Part shown: positions 46,545-55,119 of the stretch, in pieces
How positions within the stretch are numbered: position 1 is the first letter of the stretch
Layout: each line of letters opens with the position of its first letter
Source: DASZIT01 sp963770635
GTDB taxonomy: Bacteria; Actinomycetota; Acidimicrobiia; Acidimicrobiales; RAAP-2
Assembly (NCBI GenBank): GCA_963770635.1
Contig: CAVYQI010000003.1
Location: 62,001 to 126,000 of the forward strand
Direction of reading: 5' to 3'
Length of the DNA: 64,000 nucleotides
The notes under the pieces: model-generated
Seen by the model: only the letters and a program-made list of their open reading frames with translations
What the model was told of the DNA's origin: nothing
The model's database searches: none
Program-made: the position numbers and the translations under genes

Positions 46545-48719
46545 ATGCCGATGCCCGGTGATTCCCTCCCCGTTCCACCCGTTCCCGAGCGCCGGCCGGT
46601 GGAGCTCAAAGCCCACGGGGACGTCCGGGTCGACGACTGGTACTGGCTGAACGACAAGGAGGACCCGGCGGTCATCGCCCACCTGAAAGCCGAGAACGCC
46701 TACACCCAGGCCATGACCCAGGCCACCGCCGGGTTCCGCGACCACCTGTTCGAGGAGATCGTGGCCCGGATCGAGGAGACCGACCTGTCGGTCCCTGCCC
46801 GCAAGGGCCCCTGGCTGTACTACAGCCGCACCGTCGAGGGCAGCAGTTACGGCATCCACTGCCGGAAGCCGGCAGGCACCGGAGAGGAGGCGGAGGGGGC
46901 CGAGGAGGTCATCCTGGATGAGAACCTGCTGGCCGAAGGGCTCGACTACTTCGCGGTCGGGAACCTGGCGGTCAGTCCCGACCATCGGTGGCTGGCCTAC
47001 TCCACCGACACCTCCGGTGGCGAGCGCTACACCATGCGCTTCCGCAACCTCGACACCGGTGGCGAGTCGTCGGAGTCGCTGGCCGACACCTCCTACGGGG
47101 TGGCCTGGGCCAACGACAACGCCACGGTGTTCTTCGTGCGGGTGGACGACGCCATGCGGCCCTACCAGCTGTGGCGCCATCGGGTGGGGACCGACCCGTC
47201 CGCGGACATCCTGGTCTACGAGGAGGCCGACGAGCGCTACTACCTCGGGGTGGGGCGGACCAAGGACGACCGGTTCATCCTCTGCGGCCTCGATTCGAAG
47301 GTGACCTCCGAATTCCGGGTGCTGTCGGCGGACGACCCCGAGGGCAACTTCTCGGTCGTCGAGCCCCGCCGCCAGGGGATCGAGTACAACGTCGACCACG
47401 ATCGCGGCGAGCCCGAGGCCGGGCGCCCGGGGAGATTCCTCATCGTGACCAATGACGGCGCCGAGGACTTCCGGTTGATGGAGGCCCCCGACGATTCGCC
47501 GGGCCGCCCCGGGTGGGCCGAGGTGATCCCCGCCCGGGAGGGGGTCCGCCTCGATGCCGTCGATCCGTTCGCCGGCCACCTGGTGGTCTACGAGCGGGAG
47601 GACGGCGAGACCCGGATCCGGGTGATCGAGGCGACCACCGGCGTCTCCACCCCGGTGGACCAGCCCGAGTCACCCTCGACCGTCTGGGGCGGGACGAACC
47701 CCGAGTACGACTCCACCACCCTCCGCTACGAGTACACCTCGATGGTCACGCCTCGGTCGGTGTTCGATCTCGATCTCGAGACCGGCGGGCTCGAGCTGCG
47801 CAAGCGCCAGCCCGTCCTCGGTGACTTCGATCCCGACCGGTACACCACCGAGCGGCGCTGGGCCCGGGCCGGGGACGGCACCCGGGTGCCCATCTCGCTG
47901 GTCTACCGCACCGATCTGGTCAAAGCCCCCGGGCCGGACGGGGCGGGCGGTGGCGCCGGACCCGGGGCCGGCGCACCCTGCCTCCTCTATGGCTACGGCT
48001 CCTACGAGGCGTCGATGGATCCCACCTTCTCGTCGCTCCGGCTGAGCCTGCTCGACCGAGGCTTCGTGTTTGCCATCGCCCACGTTCGGGGCGGCGGGGA
48101 GATGGGCCGACAGTGGTACGAGGACGGGAAATTCCTGGCCAAGCCCAACACCTTCTCCGACTTCGTGGCCTGTGCCCGCACCCTCGTCGACGAAGGCTGG
48201 ACGTCGCCCGACCGGCTGGTGGCCCGAGGCGGCAGCGCCGGCGGCCTGCTGATGGGGGCGGTGGCCAACCTGGCCCCCGACCTGTTCCGGGCCATCGTGG
48301 CCGAGGTCCCGTTCGTGGACTGCTTGACCACCATCCTGGATGACTCCCTGCCCCTCACCGTGCTGGAGTGGGAGGAATGGGGCAACCCCGTCGAGGACCC
48401 CGAGGTCTACGCGGTGATGAAGTCCTACTCCCCCTACGACAACGTGAGGTCGGTCGACGGGGAGGGGGCGCCGGTCCGGTATCCCGACATCCTGGCTACC
48501 GGCGGGCTGTCCGATCCCCGGGTGGGATTCTGGGAGCCGGCCAAGTGGGTGGCCAAGCTCCGGGCGGCCAATCCGGAGAACCGGGTCCTGCTCAAGACCG
48601 AGATGGGCGCCGGCCACGCCGGACCCTCGGGCCGCTACGACGCCTGGAAGGACGAGGCGTTCGTCTACGCCTTCATCCTCCATGCCCTGGGCCGGGCCGA
48701 CGACGCGGTGTCTGCCTGA
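46545..48719 (+). CDS. ptrB: S9 family peptidase (oligopeptidase B / protease II type)
   Basis: A 724-residue prolyl-oligopeptidase family serine peptidase: N-terminal seven-bladed propeller (~80-430) and C-terminal alpha/beta hydrolase domain (~440-715). Catalytic Ser in ARGGSAGGLLMGAV (~563), Asp in GLSDPRVGFWEP (~656) and His in MGAGHAGPSGRY (~691). The YEASMDPTFSSLRLSLLDRG and HVRGGGEMGR segments mark the oligopeptidase B branch, which cleaves after basic residues in short peptides. No signal peptide; cytosolic. Confidence 0.93.
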   Translation: MPMPGDSLPVPPVPERRPVELKAHGDVRVDDWYWLNDKEDPAVIAHLKAENAYTQAMTQATAGFRDHLFEEIVARIEETDLSVPARKGPWLYYSRTVEGSSYGIHCRKPAGTGEEAEGAEEVILDENLLAEGLDYFAVGNLAVSPDHRWLAYSTDTSGGERYTMRFRNLDTGGESSESLADTSYGVAWANDNATVFFVRVDDAMRPYQLWRHRVGTDPSADILVYEEADERYYLGVGRTKDDRFILCGLDSKVTSEFRVLSADDPEGNFSVVEPRRQGIEYNVDHDRGEPEAGRPGRFLIVTNDGAEDFRLMEAPDDSPGRPGWAEVIPAREGVRLDAVDPFAGHLVVYEREDGETRIRVIEATTGVSTPVDQPESPSTVWGGTNPEYDSTTLRYEYTSMVTPRSVFDLDLETGGLELRKRQPVLGDFDPDRYTTERRWARAGDGTRVPISLVYRTDLVKAPGPDGAGGGAGPGAGAPCLLYGYGSYEASMDPTFSSLRLSLLDRGFVFAIAHVRGGGEMGRQWYEDGKFLAKPNTFSDFVACARTLVDEGWTSPDRLVARGGSAGGLLMGAVANLAPDLFRAIVAEVPFVDCLTTILDDSLPLTVLEWEEWGNPVEDPEVYAVMKSYSPYDNVRSVDGEGAPVRYPDILATGGLSDPRVGFWEPAKWVAKLRAANPENRVLLKTEMGAGHAGPSGRYDAWKDEAFVYAFILHALGRADDAVSA

Positions 48720-48745
48720 GGGCGCGGCGGAGGACGGCGGTCAGA

Positions 48746-49975
48746 TCAGGTTGCCGCCATCCCGACGATCGGTTGGTTGAGGTGGAGGCTGCCGGTCGAG
48801 CCGTAGAAGCCTGCGTCGCCGAAGTTGAAGACCCCGCCGTCGCTGGCCACCAGCCAGTAGCCCTGGGCGTCGGAGACGGCGGCCATGCCCACGATCGGCT
48901 TGTTGAGGTGGAGGTTGGCGGTGGACCCGAAGAAGATGGCGGTCCCGAAGTTGAAGATGCCCCCATCGGACGCCACCAGCCAGTAGCCGGCGAGGTCGTT
49001 GTCCACCGTCGACTCTCCCATCGGGTTGTTGGAGAACGCCATCCCCACCACCGGCTGATTGAGATGCAGTGCCCCGGTCGAACCGTGGAACAGGTCATTC
49101 CCGAAGGAGAAGACACCCCCGTCGGACGCCACCAGCCAGTAGCCGAGATTGTCTAGGTCACTGGCCATCCCCACGATCGGTTTGTTCAAATGGAGGGCGC
49201 CCGTCGAGCCGTAGAAGACGGCGTCGCCGAAGGCGAAGATGCCGCCGTCGCTGGCCACCAGCCAGTAGCCGAGGCCGTCGGAGGTGGCGGTGATGCCGAC
49301 GATCGGTTGGTTGAGGTGGAGCGAGCCGGTCGATCCGAAGAATGCGGCATTGCCAAAGGCGAAGACGCCACCGTCACTGGCGACCATCCAGTAGCCGTGG
49401 CGGTCGGGAGTGGCAGCCATCCCCACGATCGGCTTGTTCAGGTTGAGGTTGCCGGTCGAGCCATGGAACCCGGCGTCACCGAAGGAGAAGACGCCCCCGT
49501 CTGACGCCACCAACCAGTAGCCATGGCCTTTGGGCGCGTTCGTCACCGTCAAGGTCGCCGGGGAGGTGAGCGCGGTTCCCTGGATGTTGGTGAACAGCGC
49601 CTGGTACTGGTTGCGGTCCTGAGCGAAGGTGGTGCCGGCGATGATCAGGGTGTCGGTGGTGGCATCGGGGATGGCGTTGAACAGGTGTCCCCCGTCGGTC
49701 GAGACCAGCCACTGCACCGTCGGGTTCGGGGTCCCGCTGGCCGCCGCGGTGAAGGTGGCGCTGTCGCCGACGATGACCGATTGGTTCATCGGTTGGGTGG
49801 TGACCGCCGGGGCCACCGCCGTGGTGATATGGGAATTGGTTACCGCGGCGGCGAGGCCTGGGGTCAGACCGACGATCCCGGCGGTGGCCATCACGCTCAG
49901 GCAGGCCAGGGCAGCCAGTCCCACCTGGTGGTGCACGTTGGCGTTTACGCGGTATTTGTGGCTCAACCTGGGCAT
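48746..49975 (-). CDS. Secreted Ig-like plus six-repeat propeller protein
   Basis: A 409-residue exported protein: signal-like N-terminus (hydrophobic ~20-45, PGLAAAV), an immunoglobulin-like domain (~55-140, FTAAASGTPNPTVQW, YQALFTNIQGTALTSPATLTV), then six tandem repeats of ~42 residues. Each begins GYWLVASDGGVFSFG (or a close variant) and ends LNKPIVGMA. One repeat carries a ~10-residue insert (NNPMGESTVD). Six units suggest a closed propeller. The protein stops at the end of the last repeat. Function unknown; such repeats are common in exported proteins of Acidimicrobiia, often as adhesion or carbohydrate-binding parts. ATG 49975 follows GGGGGGTCAA. Confidence 0.78.
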   Translation of the reverse strand: MPRLSHKYRVNANVHHQVGLAALACLSVMATAGIVGLTPGLAAAVTNSHITTAVAPAVTTQPMNQSVIVGDSATFTAAASGTPNPTVQWLVSTDGGHLFNAIPDATTDTLIIAGTTFAQDRNQYQALFTNIQGTALTSPATLTVTNAPKGHGYWLVASDGGVFSFGDAGFHGSTGNLNLNKPIVGMAATPDRHGYWMVASDGGVFAFGNAAFFGSTGSLHLNQPIVGITATSDGLGYWLVASDGGIFAFGDAVFYGSTGALHLNKPIVGMASDLDNLGYWLVASDGGVFSFGNDLFHGSTGALHLNQPVVGMAFSNNPMGESTVDNDLAGYWLVASDGGIFNFGTAIFFGSTANLHLNKPIVGMAAVSDAQGYWLVASDGGVFNFGDAGFYGSTGSLHLNQPIVGMAAT

Positions 49976-50107
49976 TTGACCCCCCAGAACGACTCGGACC
50001 GAGCGTACCCTGGATCGCCGATCTCCCCCATCAACCCGAGGGCGGACTTCGCCCACCTGCCGGCCACGGCCACGTCCCCGGAGACCGGCGAGCTCAGGGG
50101 ACCCTGC

Positions 50108-51106
50108 TCAGGGAGACGTCGTGGTGGTGGAGGTGGCGCCGGAGGTCGGCGGCTGGAAGGTGGCGGTGAACGGTACCTGGAACGGGGTCGGCAGCACCAC
50201 CGGGATGTTGTCGGCCTTCATGGACGAGAAGGATGCCCCCATGGTGACGTTGATCGCACCGGTGGCGTGGATCACCTGGCTGGCTCCGGGCTGGAGGGTA
50301 CCGGTGAACACACTGGTCCCCGACGTGACGTCGACGGCATTCACCCAACACAATCCGCTGGCCGTGACGACGACGTTATAGGAGGGTGCGCTCACCGAGT
50401 AGATGGCGGACGCCCCGGTGGAAGAGACGGGCACCAGTTGGGTGGGCGGCTTGGTCGTGGTGGTCGGGGGCGGCCTCGTCGGCTTGGTGGTGGTTGGAAC
50501 CGCCGGCGCCCCTTGATGGGAATTCGTCTGGTGTCCGGCAACGGTGGTGATGCTGGTCTGGGTGGTCGAGTGGTTGGGGGAGCGGCGGCTGCCGACGAAT
50601 GCCAATACCCCGAAGACGGCCAGAATCACGATTGCGACGGTCGGGGCCCTCCAATGCCACTGCCGGTGCTCCATGGCATGGAATGCCTGCTTGCGGGCCC
50701 GCTCCGAGCGGAACTCCGGGGCAATCGGCTGGAAACCCGCTCTTCGGGTCCGATCGGCGGGCCTGGCGTCATCGAAGACCAGCTCGCCATCCGCGCGGGG
50801 AAGCTCGTCCCCGATCTGCTCCGGCACCGGCACCGGCCCCGGCGGGGAAACCCGGCGGGCGGTCTGGCTCCCGGTGATGTGGACCGAGGGCGTCCCCGTC
50901 CATCCGGCGGCCCGTTCCTCGCTCTCCGCCGATCCGGCCAAGCCCTCGGTCGACCGGACCGCCCGATCGGAGATGTGCTCCATGGTCCCGAGTGCGGTCC
51001 GGTACCTCCGCACCGAATGGGCTTCATCCGGGTTCGGTCGCCAGGTGAGCTTGGCCACCACGGCGCCCAGGGCCACCAGTACTACCGCGATTACGGCGAT
51101 CCACAC
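50108..51106 (-). CDS. Two-helix membrane protein with RodZ-type C-terminal domain
   Basis: A 332-residue protein: a membrane helix at the very start (VIAVVLVALGAVVA), ~120 charged cytoplasmic residues, a second helix (~155-172, VAIVILAVFGVLAFV), a long Thr/Pro-rich outer linker (TTTKPTRPPPTTTTKPP) and a C-terminal domain resembling DUF4115 of RodZ (VVVTASGLCWVNAVDV, GTLQPGASQVIHATG). RodZ links cell shape to MreB, but the helix-turn-helix part is absent, so only domain likeness is claimed. Transcribed toward the repeat protein. Confidence 0.65.
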   Translation of the reverse strand: MWIAVIAVVLVALGAVVAKLTWRPNPDEAHSVRRYRTALGTMEHISDRAVRSTEGLAGSAESEERAAGWTGTPSVHITGSQTARRVSPPGPVPVPEQIGDELPRADGELVFDDARPADRTRRAGFQPIAPEFRSERARKQAFHAMEHRQWHWRAPTVAIVILAVFGVLAFVGSRRSPNHSTTQTSITTVAGHQTNSHQGAPAVPTTTKPTRPPPTTTTKPPTQLVPVSSTGASAIYSVSAPSYNVVVTASGLCWVNAVDVTSGTSVFTGTLQPGASQVIHATGAINVTMGASFSSMKADNIPVVLPTPFQVPFTATFQPPTSGATSTTTTSP

Positions 51107-51220
51107 GCCAACTATTCAACCCGAATGCGGGCCACATGTGTCGCCGACCCCGGAGAACGCCCTCTAGGAGCGCAGTTTCGAGCCCTTTTCGGGTGCCGGT
51201 TGGTGGAAGGAATCGACGAC

Positions 51221-52159
51221 TCAGATGGCGGTGACCGAAGTGAGGCCCCCGTCGATGGTGAGATGGGTCCCGGTGATGAACGAGGCCTCGTCGGAGAGGA
51301 GAAACCGGATCGGCCGAGCGATCTCATCGGGAGTCGAAACCCGCTGAAGCGGGGTCCGGGCTTCCAGTGCCTGGCGGAATCCCGGAATCTCGAACGCCGG
51401 GGCCAGCATCGGGGTGGCCACCGCCCCCGGGCACACCGCGTTGACCCGGAAGCCCTCCATGGCAAATCGCTGACTGAGTGACCGCATGACTCCGAGGACG
51501 GCCCCCTTCGACGCGCAGTAGGCGGGAAGCATGGCACTCCCGAAGAGGCCCTCGATCGACGAGACCAGCACGATCGCGGAGCCGGGCCCGGCCTCGATGA
51601 AGGGACCCAGCAAGGCCTTGGAGATCATGGCCGCCGCCCGGACGTTGGTGTTCAGGGTGGAGTCCCACAGTGCATCGTCGATGAAGTCGACGGACATCGC
51701 ACCGGAAATCCCGGCCGCATGCACGAACCCGCCCAGTGATCCGAGGGCGGTCGCCGCCTTCGGGACTTCCGCATCGACGGCCGCGGAGTTGGTGACGTCA
51801 ACCACCGTCCAGGGTGCGGCGACTCCGTAACGCTCGCGGCAGAGTCTCGCGGTCTCCTCGGCACCTTCGGCATTCAGATCCCAGATGGCCACCGGTCGCC
51901 CGACCTCGGCCACGGCCAGCGCCGTCTCCCGTCCGATGCCCGACCCACCCCCGGTGATCAACACACCGGTGTTGGGTGATCCCCGTCGATCGCTTGGGGA
52001 GGCTCGCGCCCGTTTGGCGCGCTCGGGGCGTGCCACAGCCCGCTTGGCGGTCGTCGTTCGGTTGGCCGGAACCGCCTTCTTGGCCGGGGACGTGGCCGAC
52101 CGCGATCCCCGCTTCCTCGGCGTCCCAGGGCTGGCGGCGCCAGCCGCGGGTGGAGTCAT
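51221..52159 (-). CDS. SDR family oxidoreductase with basic N-terminal extension
   Basis: A 312-residue protein. Residues ~64-312 are a standard SDR: LITGGGSGIG, VHAAGISG, catalytic Ser in VSSIEGLFG, YCASKGA, CPGAVATPM and the C-terminal LLSDEASFITG. The first ~62 residues are rich in Lys, Arg, Ala and Pro (PAKKAVPANRTTTAKRA), like a histone-tail stretch and unusual for an SDR. A GTG at the LITG strand is the only later start and would cut the fold. Last gene of an MBL-flavin reductase-RmlC-SDR run (26 bases after the RmlC-like gene). Confidence 0.85.
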   Translation of the reverse strand: MTPPAAGAASPGTPRKRGSRSATSPAKKAVPANRTTTAKRAVARPERAKRARASPSDRRGSPNTGVLITGGGSGIGRETALAVAEVGRPVAIWDLNAEGAEETARLCRERYGVAAPWTVVDVTNSAAVDAEVPKAATALGSLGGFVHAAGISGAMSVDFIDDALWDSTLNTNVRAAAMISKALLGPFIEAGPGSAIVLVSSIEGLFGSAMLPAYCASKGAVLGVMRSLSQRFAMEGFRVNAVCPGAVATPMLAPAFEIPGFRQALEARTPLQRVSTPDEIARPIRFLLSDEASFITGTHLTIDGGLTSVTAI

Positions 52160-52185
52160 GGAGGCAGCATCTCAGAGACAGGGAT

Positions 52186-52737
52186 TCAGGTGCGCATGCG
52201 TGACCGGGGTCGGCGCCCCGGATCGAGATCCGCCCGCCGAGGGTTGGACCGGTCCCGCTCCGACAGCACCGGATCGGTGAGTCCCCAGTCGGCCCCGATG
52301 GCGGGGTCGTCCCAGGCCACCCCTAATTCGTCGTCGGCGTTGTAGTAGCTGTCGACCAGATACCAGAGGGTCAGGTCGGTCAGCGAGGCGAACCCGTGAG
52401 CCACCCCCGGCGGGATGAACAGGCCACGGTCGTGGTCACCGTCGAGATCGATGGTGAGGGTGGCGCCGTCGGTGGGCGAACCCTGGCGGAGATCGTGGAG
52501 CACCACCCGGGCGGTGCCTCGGAGGACGTACCAGTAATCGGCCTGGTGCAGGTGGTAGTGGAGGCCGACGATGGCCCCGGCCTGCTTCTCGGACCGGTTG
52601 CCCTGGGTCATCTCCCGTCCCAGCGGAAACCAGCTCCGACGGTAGGTCTCGACGAAGCGGCCCCGCTCGTCACCGTGGAGATCGGGCTCGACCACGATGA
52701 CGTCGGCGATGACCTTGCTCTCTTCGATACTCGGCAC
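52186..52737 (-). CDS. dTDP-4-dehydrorhamnose 3,5-epimerase-like (RmlC) cupin
   Basis: A 183-residue RmlC-type cupin. Seen: DERGRFVETYRRSWF near the N-terminus, the metal-free active-site region VGLHYHLHQADYWYVLRG with the catalytic-type His, and VAHGFASLTDLTLWYLVDSYYN with the Tyr region. The usual GLHYQ reads GLHYH. RmlC converts a dTDP-sugar in rhamnose synthesis; no rmlA, rmlB or rmlD gene is adjacent, so a related sugar epimerase role is equally possible. GTG 52737 begins three bases after the flavin reductase stop. Confidence 0.82.
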   Translation of the reverse strand: MPSIEESKVIADVIVVEPDLHGDERGRFVETYRRSWFPLGREMTQGNRSEKQAGAIVGLHYHLHQADYWYVLRGTARVVLHDLRQGSPTDGATLTIDLDGDHDRGLFIPPGVAHGFASLTDLTLWYLVDSYYNADDELGVAWDDPAIGADWGLTDPVLSERDRSNPRRADLDPGRRPRSRMRT

Positions 52738-52740
52738 TGT

Positions 52741-53295
52741 CTAGGTACCATCCTTTTCCGTGGCGGGACGCGGCCCGGGGTTGGGTGCGGTCTCGGGTGG
52801 AGCCTCGACGATGACGCTCAACGCGCTCATGTAGAACAGCAACGGCGACCCTTCGCCCAACCCGAGATCGAGGACTCTACCAATCACCAGCTCGTGGTCT
52901 CCGGCGTCGTGGATGAACTCCAAATGGCAGTTCACCCAGGCCAGTGATCCATCGATGATCGGCGCCCCCCCGGGCGCCCGGTGCCAGGGGATCCCGTTGA
53001 ACTTGTCGCCCCCCGACACCGCGAACTTCCGGCACACCTCCTGCTGGTGGTCGCCGAGGACGTTGACGCAGAAGCTGCCGGCTTTGGCGATCCGGGGCCA
53101 GCTGGTGGACGACTTGGCGGGAGCCAACGCCACCAGGGGCGGGTCGAGTGACAGCGAGACGAAGCTCTGGCAGGTGAAGCCGACCGGCTCGTCCTCCTCG
53201 AGGGCCGTGACCACCGTGACCCCGGTGACGAACCGACCCAGGGCCTCCTTGAACATCGCGGTATCGAAGGTCACCGCATCGGTTGCATCGGTCAT
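52741..53295 (-). CDS. Flavin reductase family protein
   Basis: A 184-residue flavin reductase-like FMN-binding protein: ALGRFVTGVTVVTA at the start, GFTCQSFVSLSLDPPLVAL, the SFCVNVLGDHQQEVCRKFA helix and GDHELVIGRV. Enzymes of this family supply reduced FMN/FAD to two-component monooxygenases. A monooxygenase partner is not in the operon, though LLM proteins occur elsewhere in the window. Its ATG overlaps the MBL gene stop (ATGA). Confidence 0.9.
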   Translation of the reverse strand: MTDATDAVTFDTAMFKEALGRFVTGVTVVTALEEDEPVGFTCQSFVSLSLDPPLVALAPAKSSTSWPRIAKAGSFCVNVLGDHQQEVCRKFAVSGGDKFNGIPWHRAPGGAPIIDGSLAWVNCHLEFIHDAGDHELVIGRVLDLGLGEGSPLLFYMSALSVIVEAPPETAPNPGPRPATEKDGT

Positions 53296-54149
53296 GCCTT
53301 CCCCAGGTCGATCGGTGTCCGCTCCGATGCGGCACCGATCTCGCCCAGGTGTCTCGGGCCGCCGAGCTTTCGGGCCCGGCTCAGCATCCGGTCGATGTCC
53401 CGGTCGTGGTGGGACGGATCGTGGTGGAACAGCGAGAGCCTCTGGGCACCGGCTTCGGCCGCCACCTGCACCGCGTAGGCCACGGTGGAATGACCCCAGT
53501 CGGACATCAGCATGAATTCGTCGTCGGTGTACTGGGCGTCGTGGATGACCAGATCGGCGCCCTCACAGAGTTCGAGAACCTCGTCGGGGACCGAGCGGCG
53601 ATCGAGCGGAGCCTGGTGGTCGGGGAGATAGGCCAGCGACTTTCCATCCGCCTCTATCCGGTAGCCGAGGGTGCGGCCCCGGTGGGGCACCGGACGGGCC
53701 TTGACCTTGATGGCGCCGAAGGTCATGTCGTCCGACCCGTCGACATCGTGAAATCGAAGCTCGCCCCGGAACTCGCCCATGTGGATCGGAAAGAACGGAG
53801 GTTGCACGGCCCGGGAGAGCACTTCTTTGAGCGTTCCACCGTCCTGGGCCGGGCCGTAGACGTCGAGGACGGCTCCGGGTACCCGCAGGGGGGTGAAGAA
53901 CGGAAGACCCAGGATGTGGTCGTAGTGGAGATGGGTGAGGAGCGCGGTGGCCTCCAGGGGGAGCCCGGAGATATGCAACGGTCGCTCCAGCGACTCACCC
54001 AGGGCGCGCAGCCCTGTCCCCAGGTCGAGGATGAGCGGCGGCTCGTCCTCCACCTCCACCAGAACGCACGAGGTGTTCCCCCCATAACGGCGTTGCTGGT
54101 CGGACGAGCACGGGCAGGAGCCCCTGGTGCCGAAATAGGTAACTTTCAC
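53292..54149 (-). CDS. MBL fold metallo-hydrolase, phosphodiesterase-like
   Basis: A 285-residue metallo-beta-lactamase fold protein starting MKVTYFGTRGSCPCSS. The metal site is THLHYDHILG; later ligands are in LPDHQAP, VIHDAQYTDDEF and SLFHHDPSHHD. The N-terminal motif and the final HDP match the branch related to PhnP and cyclic-nucleotide phosphodiesterases. Substrate unknown. First gene of the four-gene operon; divergent from an epoxide-hydrolase-like gene. Confidence 0.87.
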   Translation of the reverse strand: MKVTYFGTRGSCPCSSDQQRRYGGNTSCVLVEVEDEPPLILDLGTGLRALGESLERPLHISGLPLEATALLTHLHYDHILGLPFFTPLRVPGAVLDVYGPAQDGGTLKEVLSRAVQPPFFPIHMGEFRGELRFHDVDGSDDMTFGAIKVKARPVPHRGRTLGYRIEADGKSLAYLPDHQAPLDRRSVPDEVLELCEGADLVIHDAQYTDDEFMLMSDWGHSTVAYAVQVAAEAGAQRLSLFHHDPSHHDRDIDRMLSRARKLGGPRHLGEIGAASERTPIDLGKA

Positions 54150-54223
54150 CGAGAGAGCACGCTACTCGCCGTGCAGTGAAGAAGGCGCTCGTCACCGGCA
54201 GGCACCGGACTACCCTCCGCCTT

Positions 54224-55093
54224 ATGGACCAACTGTCGATCACCGCCAACGGCGTCGAGTTCGCCTATCTCGCTGACGGGCCGGAGGACGGGCCCCTGGC
54301 CCTCTGCCTGCACGGGTTCCCGGACACGGCCCATTCCTGGAGACACCTGCTCCCCCGACTGGCCGGCGCCGGATATCGGGCGGTGGCGCCCTTCATGCGG
54401 GGGTACGCGCCCACCGCGGTGCCCGACGACGGCAGGTTCGACACCGGCACGCTCGCCCTCGACGCCTGCGAGCTTCACGAGGCCCTGGGCGGCACCGGGG
54501 AGGCGGTGATCATCGGCCACGATTGGGGGGCATTCGCCACCTACGGTGCCGCCGGCTACCAGCCGGAGAAGTGGCGCCGGGTGGTGACCGCGGCGGTGGC
54601 CCCCCAGGCCTCGATGGCTGCCGGCTTCTTCACCTTCGACCAACTGAAGCGCAGCTGGTACGTCTTCTTCTTCCAGACGGCGCTGGCCGAGTACGCCGTC
54701 GGCCTCGATGACTACGCGTTCATCGAACGGCTGTGGGCGGACTGGTCTCCCGGCTATGACGGGACCAAGGATGCCGCCCGGGTCAAAGAGGCACTCGGGA
54801 CTCCTGAGAATCTGACCGCCGCCATCTCCTATTACCGCTCGATGTTCTCCGGGGCCCCGGAGAACACCGAGGCCGCCGCCGCCCAGACCGCCTCGGGGCG
54901 GCCCGGGCCACAGCCCACCCTGTACCTCCATGGCGCCGATGACGGCTGCATGGGCATCGACACCATCGGTCCGGTGCTCAACTTCCTGGCCCCGGGATCA
55001 GAACTGGTGGTGGTGCCGGGGGCCGGTCACTTTCTCCACGTCGAGAAGCCCGACGAAGTCAACGATCACATCCTGCGGTTTCTGGCCGCCTAG
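54224..55093 (+). CDS. Alpha/beta hydrolase, epoxide-hydrolase type
   Basis: A 289-residue alpha/beta hydrolase with CLHGFPDTAHSWRHLLP (HGFP), nucleophile elbow IIGHDWGAFATYG with Asp, and a C-terminal GAGHFLHVEKPDEV with the catalytic His. The Asp nucleophile suggests epoxide hydrolase or haloacid-type chemistry. ATG 54224 is preferred; a GTG at 54176 would add 16 residues overlapping the promoter of the divergent gene. Similar in type to 1548-2522. Confidence 0.87.
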   Translation: MDQLSITANGVEFAYLADGPEDGPLALCLHGFPDTAHSWRHLLPRLAGAGYRAVAPFMRGYAPTAVPDDGRFDTGTLALDACELHEALGGTGEAVIIGHDWGAFATYGAAGYQPEKWRRVVTAAVAPQASMAAGFFTFDQLKRSWYVFFFQTALAEYAVGLDDYAFIERLWADWSPGYDGTKDAARVKEALGTPENLTAAISYYRSMFSGAPENTEAAAAQTASGRPGPQPTLYLHGADDGCMGIDTIGPVLNFLAPGSELVVVPGAGHFLHVEKPDEVNDHILRFLAA

Positions 55094-55119
55094 GGAAGGA
55101 CCCACGAGGGAGGGGTCAA

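Noticed and set aside
49523..51481. 652-codon open frame on the plus strand
   Set aside because: Crosses three minus-strand genes with good family or topology evidence; repetitive Gly/Arg composition.
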